Virus record (IMG/VR): IMGVR_UViG_3300025545_000003 | Span: 42,831 to 106,830 of that record | DNA length: 64,000 nt | Direction: 5' to 3' (one strand) | Origin: a virus | Translations under genes and position numbers: made by a program | Shown: positions 54,112-63,062 of the stretch, piece after piece | Layout of the letters: every line of letters begins with the position of its first letter | How positions within the stretch are numbered: the stretch's first letter is position 1 | The notes under the pieces: model-generated | Seen by the model: only the letters and a program-made list of their open reading frames with translations | What the model was told of the DNA's origin: nothing | Databases searched by the model: none

Positions 54112-54645
54112 ATGGACGGGTTCAATGCGATTCTGTTAGAGGGCAAGTTCTATGCGAAGGATGACACGCTCTGGATGACGGAGCAGGGCAACGTCCATGA
54201 CGTTGACGACGCCTTGCGTCCGTTTGAGGGCATCCTCGTTCACGTAGCCGTTCACATGGTCCCCCCAATGCCCCCAGACCCTACGAAACGGGGCGGCGGG
54301 TGCTGTTACTGGCCCGAGGGCATGGAATGTCCCGCAGGTCACCACGAGCACCCTGAACGCCTGTTGAACGTCCACGGTGATGGGACCCTCATCTACAAGG
54401 AGGGCGACTGGACACAGGAAGCGACGTGGTGGCTCAAGCAGTTCGACGGAACGGAACTGCGGCTGCCTTTGATGTACCTGCCCGGGCATGACGCCCGGAT
54501 CGCCTGCGCCACGAAGTTCGACGCCGAACGGATGCAGGAGTTGCTGTCCAAGGAGGGACTCGGCCAAGTTGAGGCCCTGGGGACACAGGCGCAGAGCCTT
54601 CAGGACATCCTCCGCCAGATCCAGGACGCCACCAAGGAGAAGTAG
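54112..54645 (+). CDS. Hypothetical protein with Cys/His cluster
   Basis: 177 residues behind AAGGAGGG, with a TATTCT box upstream. C-C-Y-W-P-E-G-M-E-C and H-H-E-H near the middle could bind zinc. The C-terminus is helical (Q-S-L-Q-D-I-L-R-Q-I). No family recognised. Located between the reductase and the RecD2-like helicase. Confidence 0.65.
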   Translation: MDGFNAILLEGKFYAKDDTLWMTEQGNVHDVDDALRPFEGILVHVAVHMVPPMPPDPTKRGGGCCYWPEGMECPAGHHEHPERLLNVHGDGTLIYKEGDWTQEATWWLKQFDGTELRLPLMYLPGHDARIACATKFDAERMQELLSKEGLGQVEALGTQAQSLQDILRQIQDATKEK

Positions 54646-54647
54646 CG

Positions 54648-57002
54648 TTGCCTTTGTACTTTTCAGGCCGGGTCCACTCCGTCATCTACGATGACCCGGC
54701 CCAGGCTTTCTACATTCTGAAGATGAGTCTGGACGCTCCCGAAACCCCGGAAGGGCAGATCGGGATCGTCAAGGGCGTGCAGGCCACGGTCAAGGGGCAC
54801 GTCCCCGGTATCCCCATCAAGGTGGGGACGTGGTTCGGGTTTGAGGGCAACTGGAAGACCCACAAGACGCACGGGAAGCAACTGGCGATCACGAAGGCCC
54901 CCATCCTGAAGAACGGGTGGGACGCGGACACCGCTGAGAAGATGCTCTCCGCCAACGGGGTCGGCCCACGCCTTCTCCTGCTTGCACGGCAGTACTTGGG
55001 CGAGGATTTCGTTGCCGCCTTGTCCGACCCCAAGCAGTTGGAGGTCGTTCCGGGCATCGACGAGTTCACTGCCCTGCACATCTCCCAGCGGTGGACGTCG
55101 ACGCAGGCGTACTTCAAGACCCTCACTTTCCTCAATGATCTCGGCGTCCCCAACAGCAAGGTGCGGGAGGTGTGGGCCAAGTTCGGTGGTGAGGCAGAGG
55201 AGGTGCTGGCGAAGAACCCGTGGGCGCTGGTGCGTCTGGAGGGCTTTGAGTTCAGCGCCGCCGACGAGATCGCCATCCGTCTGGGCCTTCCCATGGACGG
55301 GGAGAACCGGGTGTACGGGGCCGTCCTGTACTGTGCCCGCACACAGCGGGGCATGGGTCACCTCTACATGCGAACGGGGCAAGTCATGGGGACTGTCCAA
55401 GCCCTGATCCCCGGTGTCACGACCAGGCAGGTAGCGTCGGCCCTCAAGGAGTGCCATCTCAACAAGGATCTCGTGGTGGACAGGGAAACCCTGCCGGGGG
55501 CCGTCGCGGTCTACGAGCCTTGGTCCTGGGAGATGGAGTCTGAGTCCGCCAAGCTGTTGCACAGCCGACGGAAGACCGCCGCCTACGGGAAGGGCGGGCT
55601 GGAGTTGAAGACCTACTTCAAGCGGCTCCGGGGTGTGGGGCCGGACACGAAGGCCAAGGCTGAGATGAAGCGCCCCAGGCTGGCGACGGTCATCAAGACC
55701 GCCATCGAGGAGTGGGGCCTGTCCTCCAAGATGGTCCTCTCAGACACACAGAAGAAGGGCATCTTCAACGCCCTTACAGAGCCCGTGTCCGTCCTGACCG
55801 GGCTGCCCGGAACAGGTAAGACGACCAGCCTGCGGGCCGCCGTTCGCATCCTTCAGGATTCCGACGTGCCCTTCCTCCTGTGCGCTCCTACTGGGATCGC
55901 AGCCAAGAACCTTTCCGCCCTGTCCGGGGCACCCGCCCACACGATCCACCGGGCGTTCTCCGCCCGAGGGAAGTCTGACGACAAGCGGGAGTCCACGTAC
56001 ACGGGCATCGTGGGTGAGGCGGACGGTGAGAAGGGGGACATGGGGCAGGGTTCGCAGTGGGGGTTCAGCGTAGAGCGCCCGCACCCGGCGGAGGTTGTGT
56101 TCGTGGACGAGTCCTCGATGGTGGACCAGCACCTTATGTACCGGCTGCTCACCTGTACGTCCCCGCAGTGCCGTCTGGTGTTCGTGGGCGACCCCGCACA
56201 GCTTCCCTCTGTGGGACCGGGCAACGTGTTGCGGGATCTGGTGTCCAGTGACGTGTACCCCGTTGTTCACCTGGTCGAGATCTTCCGTCAGGAGGAGACC
56301 AGCGACATCGTGTTCGCCGCCCACGACATCTACAAGGGCGAGGTGCCCTCCTACACTCAGGGGTCGGAGTTCTCGCTGTTGATCCTCAAGTCAGAGGAGA
56401 TGGTGCTGGAGGCGATCCTGAAGATGGCCTCCAAGCTGTACGATCAGCGCCGTAACTTCCAGGTTCTGTCACCCCGTCACGGGGGGACCGTGGGGGTCAC
56501 GAATCTGAATGACAGGATTCGGATGATCCTCAACCCACAGGGGATCGGGTTGCAGGAGGTTCGTCTGGGCGGTGACGTGATCCGGGAGGGCGACCGGATC
56601 ATGGTCGTCAAGAACGACTACGAGAAGGGCGTGTTCAACGGTGACGTGGGCAAGGTGTCCCGCATTAACCGCAAGGACAAAGAGGTGGAACTCAAGATCT
56701 TCGGCCAGCCTCCGGTGTTCGTGAAGGTGGCGTTCAAGGATCTCCCCCGCCTCATCCGTCTGGCCTATGCCTGTACCGTACACAAGGCACAGGGCCTGGA
56801 GTACGACGTCATCGTGATGCCGCTCATCGACGGGTTCAGGCACCAGCTACAGCGGAACCTCTTGTATACGGCGGTCACGAGGGCCAAGAAGCGGGTCGTG
56901 CTAGTGGGCACGCACACAGCACTGGCCTCCGCCGTGTTCAACGACAAGGAAGACCTCCGCAACACGCTTTTCAAGCAGCGACTCCAAGCTCTCGCTTCCT
57001 AG
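54648..57002 (+). CDS. RecD2-type SF1B helicase
   Basis: 784 residues, TTG start behind AAGGAG. An N-terminal OB-like region, then HhH-like segments (G-V-G-P-R-L-L-L, V-V-P-G-I-D-E), then the helicase motor: Walker A T-G-L-P-G-T-G-K-T near 386, V-F-V-D-E-S-S-M, V-G-D-P-A-Q-L-P-S-V-G-P-G, and T-V-H-K-A-Q-G near the end. This is the RecD2 layout, which unwinds DNA 5'-3' without RecBC. Likely used in phage replication or recombination. Confidence 0.9.
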   Translation: MPLYFSGRVHSVIYDDPAQAFYILKMSLDAPETPEGQIGIVKGVQATVKGHVPGIPIKVGTWFGFEGNWKTHKTHGKQLAITKAPILKNGWDADTAEKMLSANGVGPRLLLLARQYLGEDFVAALSDPKQLEVVPGIDEFTALHISQRWTSTQAYFKTLTFLNDLGVPNSKVREVWAKFGGEAEEVLAKNPWALVRLEGFEFSAADEIAIRLGLPMDGENRVYGAVLYCARTQRGMGHLYMRTGQVMGTVQALIPGVTTRQVASALKECHLNKDLVVDRETLPGAVAVYEPWSWEMESESAKLLHSRRKTAAYGKGGLELKTYFKRLRGVGPDTKAKAEMKRPRLATVIKTAIEEWGLSSKMVLSDTQKKGIFNALTEPVSVLTGLPGTGKTTSLRAAVRILQDSDVPFLLCAPTGIAAKNLSALSGAPAHTIHRAFSARGKSDDKRESTYTGIVGEADGEKGDMGQGSQWGFSVERPHPAEVVFVDESSMVDQHLMYRLLTCTSPQCRLVFVGDPAQLPSVGPGNVLRDLVSSDVYPVVHLVEIFRQEETSDIVFAAHDIYKGEVPSYTQGSEFSLLILKSEEMVLEAILKMASKLYDQRRNFQVLSPRHGGTVGVTNLNDRIRMILNPQGIGLQEVRLGGDVIREGDRIMVVKNDYEKGVFNGDVGKVSRINRKDKEVELKIFGQPPVFVKVAFKDLPRLIRLAYACTVHKAQGLEYDVIVMPLIDGFRHQLQRNLLYTAVTRAKKRVVLVGTHTALASAVFNDKEDLRNTLFKQRLQALAS

Positions 57003-57073
57003 TGGGTACGTTCCGGGTTCCCCCCGAGTAGATGGGGTGTGAACAGAACACGACCCTCGAAAGGGAGGACAAC

Positions 57074-57499
57074 ATGGCTGACGAAACGAAAGACAAGGCA
57101 CGAGCGGAACTCAGGGCTGAACTGGCCCGCATCAAGAAGGGCCTCCGGGTCACGAAGGTGGTCTGTACCCGTTCCATCAAGGGACGGTACGGAGATGCCT
57201 ACGTGGGCTTTTCGGCGGCCTGGGACACGATCCAGGACGATGCCGGGGGCGGGGCGGATCTCGTGTCCGCACAGGACGGTGACGTGGCAGAGGCCAACCG
57301 TGCCAGCGGGATGACCCTCAAGGAGTCCCGGATGGCGGCCCTCGTACTGGGGCTTCAGGCGGACCTGGCCGCAACGGACAACGCCATGGCGGGATCGACG
57401 ATCACGTCGGAGCAGCGTCTGGGCGCACAGAAGGCCATCAAGCACAACTACGCTTCGCTGATGAGCGAGGCGTTGTCGAACGGTAACGGAGGCAACTGA
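57074..57499 (+). CDS. Hypothetical helical protein
   Basis: 141 residues behind GGGAGGAC. Starts with a charged helix (K-A-R-A-E-L-R-A-E-L) and ends G-N-G-G-N. No family recognised. Coupled (shared base) to the next gene of the recombination block. Confidence 0.62.
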   Translation: MADETKDKARAELRAELARIKKGLRVTKVVCTRSIKGRYGDAYVGFSAAWDTIQDDAGGGADLVSAQDGDVAEANRASGMTLKESRMAALVLGLQADLAATDNAMAGSTITSEQRLGAQKAIKHNYASLMSEALSNGNGGN

Positions 57500-58557
57500 T
57501 GACTACGGCGGCGTCCGACTTCCTGACGTTCACGGTTGAGGACGCCGAGGAAGTCTTTGGGGAACTCAAGGAACTGCACGTCGACCTGGACGCAGATCCG
57601 TTGGCCTACGGGCCGAAGCGGCTGAATAACAAGATGGCCGAGTGCCGTGGGGTGATGCACCGGGTGGAGCGGATCTTCCTCCGGGTGTCCAAGAAGCTGC
57701 ACGGGGTTACCCGTGCCAAGCGGCGGGCGGAACTGGACATCGAACTGGCCAAAATGCAGCTTCTGGCGGAGGACCCTCATGTCCGGGCCGGTCGCAGCGT
57801 GGCCGACCGTGATGCCGAAGCCTCGATGAAGCTCCGGGACGAGATCCTGGCTTTCGACGAACTGGAACTGACCGAGATCAGTCTGGCGCAGACGATGGCT
57901 GTGGTGAAAGCCAAGCGGGCCGACCTGAAGTCCACCGTTTCGATGCTCAAGGATCAGATCCGCCTCTGCAACGAGGAGATCGGGTTGGGGGCACAGTGGG
58001 GATCTAAGAAGGTGTCGGCCCCGGACTTCAAGCCCGTGGACGCCACGGCGGAGTTGGCCGACATCGACGGCATGTTGGGGGATATGGAAGGCGAGATCCC
58101 GCTCCGTGTGTTGGGATCCGATGACGAGGATGCCGAGGGGGCGGAGGTTGAGGTGCCTGTCCCGGTAGAGGACGAGGATGCCGTAGAGGATCTGGCGGAC
58201 GTGATCGCCACGGTAGGTGGGCTCACAGAGGAGCCTGAGCCTGTAGCCCCGGTGGTGGTGCAGCCTGTGCCAGAGGCCCCCACGCCGCCCGTGGAGCCGA
58301 CAGTAGAGGAAGCCCCCAAGGATGCCCCTGTGGAGCCGGAGGACGAATCTGGGGGGCTTGTGGAGCCAGAGGAGGCCCCTTCGGCGGCGGAAGCGTTGCC
58401 CGATAACACGCCCGCAGACCTGGCCGAATCCTTCCTTGACGCCATGCCCGAAGATGCCGTTTCGGACCCCTCCTTCAAGGATCCTCTCACGGGCAAGACC
58501 GCCGACGATCTGTTGGACGTGGACTCCATCCTCGATTCTTTTGAGGACATTGATTGA
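57499..58557 (+). CDS. Putative recombination mediator (UvsY-like position)
   Basis: 352 residues. Residues 1-165 form a charged helical domain (M-A-E-C-R-G-V-M-H-R-V-E-R, R-L-N-N-K). A long acidic and Pro-rich linker follows, and the end is D-L-L-D-V-D-S-I-L-D-S-F-E-D-I-D. Similar acidic ends close the SSB-like protein and RecA that follow. The position before ssDNA-binding, RuvC-like and RecA genes suggests a UvsY- or RecO-like role, but sequence similarity is too weak to name it. Confidence 0.55.
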   Translation: MTTAASDFLTFTVEDAEEVFGELKELHVDLDADPLAYGPKRLNNKMAECRGVMHRVERIFLRVSKKLHGVTRAKRRAELDIELAKMQLLAEDPHVRAGRSVADRDAEASMKLRDEILAFDELELTEISLAQTMAVVKAKRADLKSTVSMLKDQIRLCNEEIGLGAQWGSKKVSAPDFKPVDATAELADIDGMLGDMEGEIPLRVLGSDDEDAEGAEVEVPVPVEDEDAVEDLADVIATVGGLTEEPEPVAPVVVQPVPEAPTPPVEPTVEEAPKDAPVEPEDESGGLVEPEEAPSAAEALPDNTPADLAESFLDAMPEDAVSDPSFKDPLTGKTADDLLDVDSILDSFEDID

Positions 58558-58657
58558 GGGGGGGTTTCAACCCTTCCCCCGTGGAGTAGAACCAGTCGAC
58601 AAGGACCTGTCCGGTAGATGACCCGTCCTGTCCAGACTACTTTAGGAGGTGCGTATC

Positions 58658-59383
58658 ATGAGCGGTTACCAGGACTTCAGTTTCGGCGAGAATGACTCCG
58701 GCATCGGCGAGAAGACCAAGCGCTTCAAGGCCGAGGGGGGTCACACCTACAGGGTGTCCTTCGGGTGGTGGAAGAAGACCGACGAGAACGGTCTGGCCAT
58801 CATGGACGGAGCGCCCCAGTTCACGGGTGCTCAGGTGAACTACATCCCGAACGCGGGCTACATCGTGAACAGCGGTCCCGAGTTCACCAAGCTCGCCGGA
58901 GAGCCCGCCCGTACCCGCATCGGCACGGTGCTGGTCGTGTGGCCGACCCTCAAGGACGGCACCATCGACAAGACCCGGCTGGCGGCTGGCGACGTGGAAG
59001 TGATCCCGTGGATCTTCAGCGGCGACAAGTACAAGCGCCTGAACCACATCCACAAGGAGTTCCCGTTCGGCCAGCACGACGTGACGCTCTCCTGCACGGA
59101 TACCCAGTTCCAGAAGATCGACTTCAGCCCGTGCAAGGACAGCCTGCTCGCCAAGATGATGGGCAACGACAAGGCCAAGGGGCTGGTCGACAGCATCTTC
59201 GCCGACGTGGCCCGCATCGTTGAGGGCATCCGGGGCGAGGTCGGGCGTGAGATGACCATCGAGCAGGTTCGTGAGAAGCTGGCCGGTGGTGGCGGCGGCG
59301 GTGGCGGAAGCGCCCCGGTCGCACAGGCCGCAGCGGTAGCGTCCGAGGACATCGACTCCATGGTCGATGACATGCTCGACTAG
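58658..59383 (+). CDS. Putative ssDNA-binding protein
   Basis: 241 residues from the ATG behind AGGAGGTG. The body has beta-rich aromatic stretches (F-G-W-W-K-K, W-I-F-S-G-D-K-Y), then a helical part, a Gly-rich linker (eight Gly) and an acidic end E-D-I-D-S-M-V-D-D-M-L-D. The flexible linker plus acidic tip is the usual design of SSBs, where the tip recruits repair proteins. I do not recognise the OB fold by sequence alone. Confidence 0.6.
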   Translation: MSGYQDFSFGENDSGIGEKTKRFKAEGGHTYRVSFGWWKKTDENGLAIMDGAPQFTGAQVNYIPNAGYIVNSGPEFTKLAGEPARTRIGTVLVVWPTLKDGTIDKTRLAAGDVEVIPWIFSGDKYKRLNHIHKEFPFGQHDVTLSCTDTQFQKIDFSPCKDSLLAKMMGNDKAKGLVDSIFADVARIVEGIRGEVGREMTIEQVREKLAGGGGGGGGSAPVAQAAAVASEDIDSMVDDMLD

Positions 59384-59407
59384 ACACCTCCCGTCACCGG
59401 GGGTGGC

Positions 59408-60079
59408 ATGCGTGTTCTCGGTATCGACCCTTCCCTGACAAACTACGGGTGGGCACTCCACGACAGCGATGCCGTGGGTGCCCACCGTTGTTTGGCCCGT
59501 GGGCGCTTCCAAACGTCCGCAAAAACACTCTTCATTGACCGCTACATCGCCATGCGGGACGCTCTGCGTGCTCACATTGAGCAGATCGGCGTGGACTACG
59601 GTGTCACTCGTGTAGGGCTTGAGTACCCGGTGTTCAACGATCTCTACAGCGAGGGGATGTACGGTCTGTTCCTGTATACCTGTGAGGCCCTCCGGCTGGC
59701 ACAGGTGGACGTGGTCTTCTTCTCCCCGATGCAGATCAAGGCGCACGCCCGAGAGTCCCTGCAACGCCCGAAGGGCTGGAAGATGATGAAGCCCGACATG
59801 GTGGAGGCCGCCAAGACGGACTGCGGGGGCAAGGGGCGGTGGAACCACAACGAGGCGGACGGTTATTGGGCTGCTTGGACCGCTGCTAGGTTCTGGAAGC
59901 TGCATGACGGAGTAATAGGGGTGGACGACTTGAACCCCGTGGAGAGGAAGCAGTTCACGCAGATCCACACGTTCACACGGGGCAAGAAGGCCGGGGACAC
60001 CGTTTTCAAAGGGATACTCCACCGGGAGGACGAGCGTTTCTTCCGATGGTCACAGGAGGGACTACAAGATGGCGACTAG
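59408..60079 (+). CDS. RuvC-like Holliday-junction nuclease
   Basis: 223 residues. V-L-G-I-D-P-S-L-T near residue 3-11 (first Asp), V-G-L-E-Y-P-V near 71 (Glu), and H-N-E-A-D-G-Y-W-A-A near 158 (Asp) are the RuvC/RNase-H-fold metal ligands. GGGGGTGG precedes the ATG. It overlaps recA by 11 nt, so resolvase and recombinase are made together. Probably resolves branched phage DNA before packaging. Confidence 0.85.
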   Translation: MRVLGIDPSLTNYGWALHDSDAVGAHRCLARGRFQTSAKTLFIDRYIAMRDALRAHIEQIGVDYGVTRVGLEYPVFNDLYSEGMYGLFLYTCEALRLAQVDVVFFSPMQIKAHARESLQRPKGWKMMKPDMVEAAKTDCGGKGRWNHNEADGYWAAWTAARFWKLHDGVIGVDDLNPVERKQFTQIHTFTRGKKAGDTVFKGILHREDERFFRWSQEGLQDGD

Positions 60080-61280
60080 AAAGAAGACTGAAGTGGGCAC
60101 CAAGCGGAAGCGCAGCCCTTTGAGTGCAGCCCGTGGGGCTGTCAGCGGCATCCTCAAGGATGACGACTCCTACGTGGAGGTGGACGAAAGCAAGCTCAAG
60201 GAGTCCCTCCCGCACCTCCCCTCCGGCTCCATCGTGATCGACTGGCTCATCGGAGGCCGTGCGAACCGCTGGGGCGTCATGCCCTGTCCTGGGTTCCCCA
60301 GGGGGAAGATCGTCAACCTGTACGGTCAGGAAGCGGCGGGTAAGACGACGATGGCCCTGGAAGTCGCCAACAAGACCATCGAGAACGGTGGCTACGTGGG
60401 CTTCGTAGACTGGGAGCACGCCGTCGACCTGTCCTACGCCAGTGCCCTCGGCATCCCCGTCCAGAACGAGGACGTGTTCAACCTGGTGCAGCCGGTCTCC
60501 TTGGAGCGTGGCCTCACCGTCATCACGGCGATGGCACGGGCCGGGGTCGACCTGATCGTCATCGACTCGGTCGGTGCGGGTGTCCCCCAGGCCATCCTGA
60601 ACCAGACCCTCGACGAGAAGGGCAACGTGGGCCGTGTTGGCCTCATCGCACAGATCTGGTCGCACTTCCTCCGGGAGTTGCAGTCCACCATCTCCCGTTC
60701 CGGCTCCTGCGTCATCGGGATCTCCCAGCTTCGCAAGGCCATCAACACGACGGGGTACGGCGGCCCGACCAACACGCAGCAGGGTGGAGAGGCGTGGAAG
60801 TTCTACAGCAGCCTTCGGTTCGGCCTCCGCCGCATCAAGTACGAGAAGGGGAAGATCTACGATCCCCTCACCCACAAGAAGATCGATGCCGTCATCGCCT
60901 CCACCATCCGGGCCAAGATCGACAAGTGCAAGATCTCGGCGTCACAGGGCCACGAGGCCGACTTCTTCGTCCGGTTCGGCGAGGGCATCGACGACATGAA
61001 GTCGGTCATTGAGATCGCCAAGGCCCACGGGATCATCAAGGGTTCCAGTTGGCTGTCCTGGGAGCGGGGCTCCGGTGAGACCCTCAAGATCCAGGGCATG
61101 GAACGCTTCAAGGAAGCTCTCCGGGCCGCTGACGGGGCCGTCGACGAGTTGTCCCGGCAGGTGATGGACGCCCTCACGGTGGCTGGTCCCGGCACGATTG
61201 TGGCCGCAGAGGACGAGGACCTGGACGTCGATAGCATCCTGACCGGCGTGCGGGAAGCGGCGGACGACGAGGCTAACTAG
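60069..61280 (+). CDS. recA: RecA-family recombinase
   Basis: 403 residues. Walker A G-Q-E-A-A-G-K-T-T at 86-94, F-V-D-W-E-H-A near 117 (bacterial RecA has D-A-E-H-A), Walker B L-I-V-I-D-S-V, and G-I-S-Q-L-R-K in the L2 region. The C-terminus ends with an acidic tail (E-D-L-D-V-D-S-I-L) like that of two neighbours. Strand exchange for repair and replication start is expected. Confidence 0.93.
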   Translation: MATRKKTEVGTKRKRSPLSAARGAVSGILKDDDSYVEVDESKLKESLPHLPSGSIVIDWLIGGRANRWGVMPCPGFPRGKIVNLYGQEAAGKTTMALEVANKTIENGGYVGFVDWEHAVDLSYASALGIPVQNEDVFNLVQPVSLERGLTVITAMARAGVDLIVIDSVGAGVPQAILNQTLDEKGNVGRVGLIAQIWSHFLRELQSTISRSGSCVIGISQLRKAINTTGYGGPTNTQQGGEAWKFYSSLRFGLRRIKYEKGKIYDPLTHKKIDAVIASTIRAKIDKCKISASQGHEADFFVRFGEGIDDMKSVIEIAKAHGIIKGSSWLSWERGSGETLKIQGMERFKEALRAADGAVDELSRQVMDALTVAGPGTIVAAEDEDLDVDSILTGVREAADDEAN

Positions 61281-61300
61281 CGGTCTCCTTCGGGTAGAGT
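61272..61300 (+). promoter_or_regulatory. Phage-type promoter (GCTAAC-17-TAGAGT)
   Basis: GCTAAC (61272-61277), 17 bp, TAGAGT (61295-61300). The first half overlaps the end of recA. It serves the SbcC/SbcD-like genes. Confidence 0.55.
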
Positions 61301-61317
61301 GACCGGAGGGAGGCTCT

Positions 61318-62415
61318 ATGCTCACCGTAAACGTACAGAATTTCCAATCCATCGCGGCGGTGAAGCTCCTCATCAAGGGCTTCACCGTCGTGACGGGTCA
61401 GAACAACTCCGGCAAGTCCGCCTTGATCCGGGCCATCCGTGGGGCACTCCAGAACACACGGGGCACGTCCTTTATCCGGCACGGGTCCAAGACCACGACG
61501 GTCAAGCTGGAGATGGACGACGGGCACACGCTGGAATGGTCGAAGGGTACGGCCAAAGGGGCCAAGCCCACCTACCATATCGATGGGGGTGACGCTATCC
61601 ATCCGGGGCAGTCCGTCCCGGATGAGGTGCGGGATCTGGGGATCGTCCCGATCACCGCTGGTGGCCGTGAGGTGTGGCCCCAGGTTGCCCCGCAGTTCAC
61701 GGGTCAGGTATTCCTGCTGGACCAGCCCGGTAGCGTCCTCGCCGAAGCCGTGGCGGACGTGGAGCGGGTAGGCCAGTTGAACGGCGCTCTCCGGTTGGCG
61801 GAGTCCGACAAGCGGGCCGCCTCGTCCGAGTTGAAGGTGCGGAAAGCGGACATCGGCGGCTTAGAGGCCAAGCTGGACGGGTTTAAGGGTCTGGAGGACG
61901 TGGAGGCCACGCTCGTACAGATTGAACAGGCCCAAGGGAAGGCCCTGACCATCGAGCGGGCCGTTTCGGGTTTGACGGATCTGCACGACAGGCACACAGG
62001 AGCCAAGGAGGCGGTAGGCCGCCTATCAGGGATCGAAGACGTGAATCTGCCGGGTGACGAGCCTTTTGAGGCCGTCCGGGTACTGCTGGGGGAGAAGGCT
62101 GGTCTGGAAGGGCTGGCCGCCAAGCATTCCCGCCTTGACTCGGAAGTTACTAGGTTGAGTGGCGTGGAGGAAGTCGGTGTAGACATCGACTTCACGCAGA
62201 CAGAACGCCGGTTGGCCGCCTTGGACGTGATGCGGGGCATGCAGTCCCGCTACCTCAAGGCGACCAAGAAGGTGACGGACACGGAGCAGGAGTTGGCGGA
62301 CGCTGAGTCCGCCTTGGACGCTGTGACCCAGGAGTTTACGGAAACCCTGGGTGGGTTGGGTGAATGTCCGGTCTGCGGCTCGACGCTGGCACATGAGCAC
62401 GGAGGTGCAGTATGA
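61318..62415 (+). CDS. SbcC/Rad50-like ATPase, half length
   Basis: 365 residues. Walker A G-Q-N-N-S-G-K-S-A at 27-35 after L-T-V-N-V-Q-N-F, a long coiled coil, and a zinc hook C-P-V-C-G about 12 residues before the end. Full SbcC has a second half with signature motif and Walker B; here nothing follows the hook. Either the phage uses a trimmed protein, or the second half is elsewhere. It pairs with the SbcD-like nuclease two genes on. GGAGGGAG precedes the ATG. Confidence 0.8.
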   Translation: MLTVNVQNFQSIAAVKLLIKGFTVVTGQNNSGKSALIRAIRGALQNTRGTSFIRHGSKTTTVKLEMDDGHTLEWSKGTAKGAKPTYHIDGGDAIHPGQSVPDEVRDLGIVPITAGGREVWPQVAPQFTGQVFLLDQPGSVLAEAVADVERVGQLNGALRLAESDKRAASSELKVRKADIGGLEAKLDGFKGLEDVEATLVQIEQAQGKALTIERAVSGLTDLHDRHTGAKEAVGRLSGIEDVNLPGDEPFEAVRVLLGEKAGLEGLAAKHSRLDSEVTRLSGVEEVGVDIDFTQTERRLAALDVMRGMQSRYLKATKKVTDTEQELADAESALDAVTQEFTETLGGLGECPVCGSTLAHEHGGAV

Positions 62416-63062
62416 GGTACGGCATCGTTGCGGTGGTACTACTGGGCATCGGCTTCCTGGCCGGGGCTACCATTCCAGGTCTCTTCGCACTGGAGGAGAG
62501 GCACGAGAACATTCAACCGTTCCCCGACTGTGGGGACGTTGCGATGACCTGTTTGGAGTGCCCGTCCTGTCCGACGTTGAGCGACCTGTTCTCCGTTGAC
62601 CGGGACGCACAGATCGACCAGATCGTGAAGGCCATGGAGGCCATCGCCTCTACGGCCTATCCGCACGACCTGGGCAAGCTGATCGAGGGTTGGGAGCAGT
62701 CCTACACGGCGAGGGACATCGCCCGGATCATCTTGGACCACGCTGAGTCCAACGACATTGACCCGCTGGTACTCACCGCCATCGTGTGGAAGGAGTCTAA
62801 GTTCCGGGTGCGGACGTTCGGCGACTACAAGAACGGCAAGCCCCGCAGTTGCGGGATGACACAGGTGATGACGACCTTCCGGGGCCGCCCTGAGTGCAAG
62901 GAACTCCTCGACCCCTACTTCGCCATCGGGTGGACGGCAGAGCATCTGGCCAAGTTCCCCGGCTGGTGTAAGGGGTGGATGTGCCTTCGCAAGTACAACG
63001 GGGGCGACTACGAGGTGAAGGTCTGGCGCATCGCCGATAGGATGCGGAGGGCTACGCTGTGA
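62412..63062 (+). CDS. Membrane-anchored lytic transglycosylase-like protein
   Basis: 216 residues, coupled by ATGA. A hydrophobic anchor (about residues 5-25) and Cys-rich segment (C-L-E-C-P-S-C) are followed by an SLT-like domain: A-E-S-N-D-I-D-P-L-V-L-T-A-I-V-W-K-E-S-K-like helix with the catalytic Glu, then S-C-G-M-T-Q-V-M. It would cut peptidoglycan from the membrane side. Its place between two repair genes is odd. Confidence 0.78.
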   Translation: MRYGIVAVVLLGIGFLAGATIPGLFALEERHENIQPFPDCGDVAMTCLECPSCPTLSDLFSVDRDAQIDQIVKAMEAIASTAYPHDLGKLIEGWEQSYTARDIARIILDHAESNDIDPLVLTAIVWKESKFRVRTFGDYKNGKPRSCGMTQVMTTFRGRPECKELLDPYFAIGWTAEHLAKFPGWCKGWMCLRKYNGGDYEVKVWRIADRMRRATL

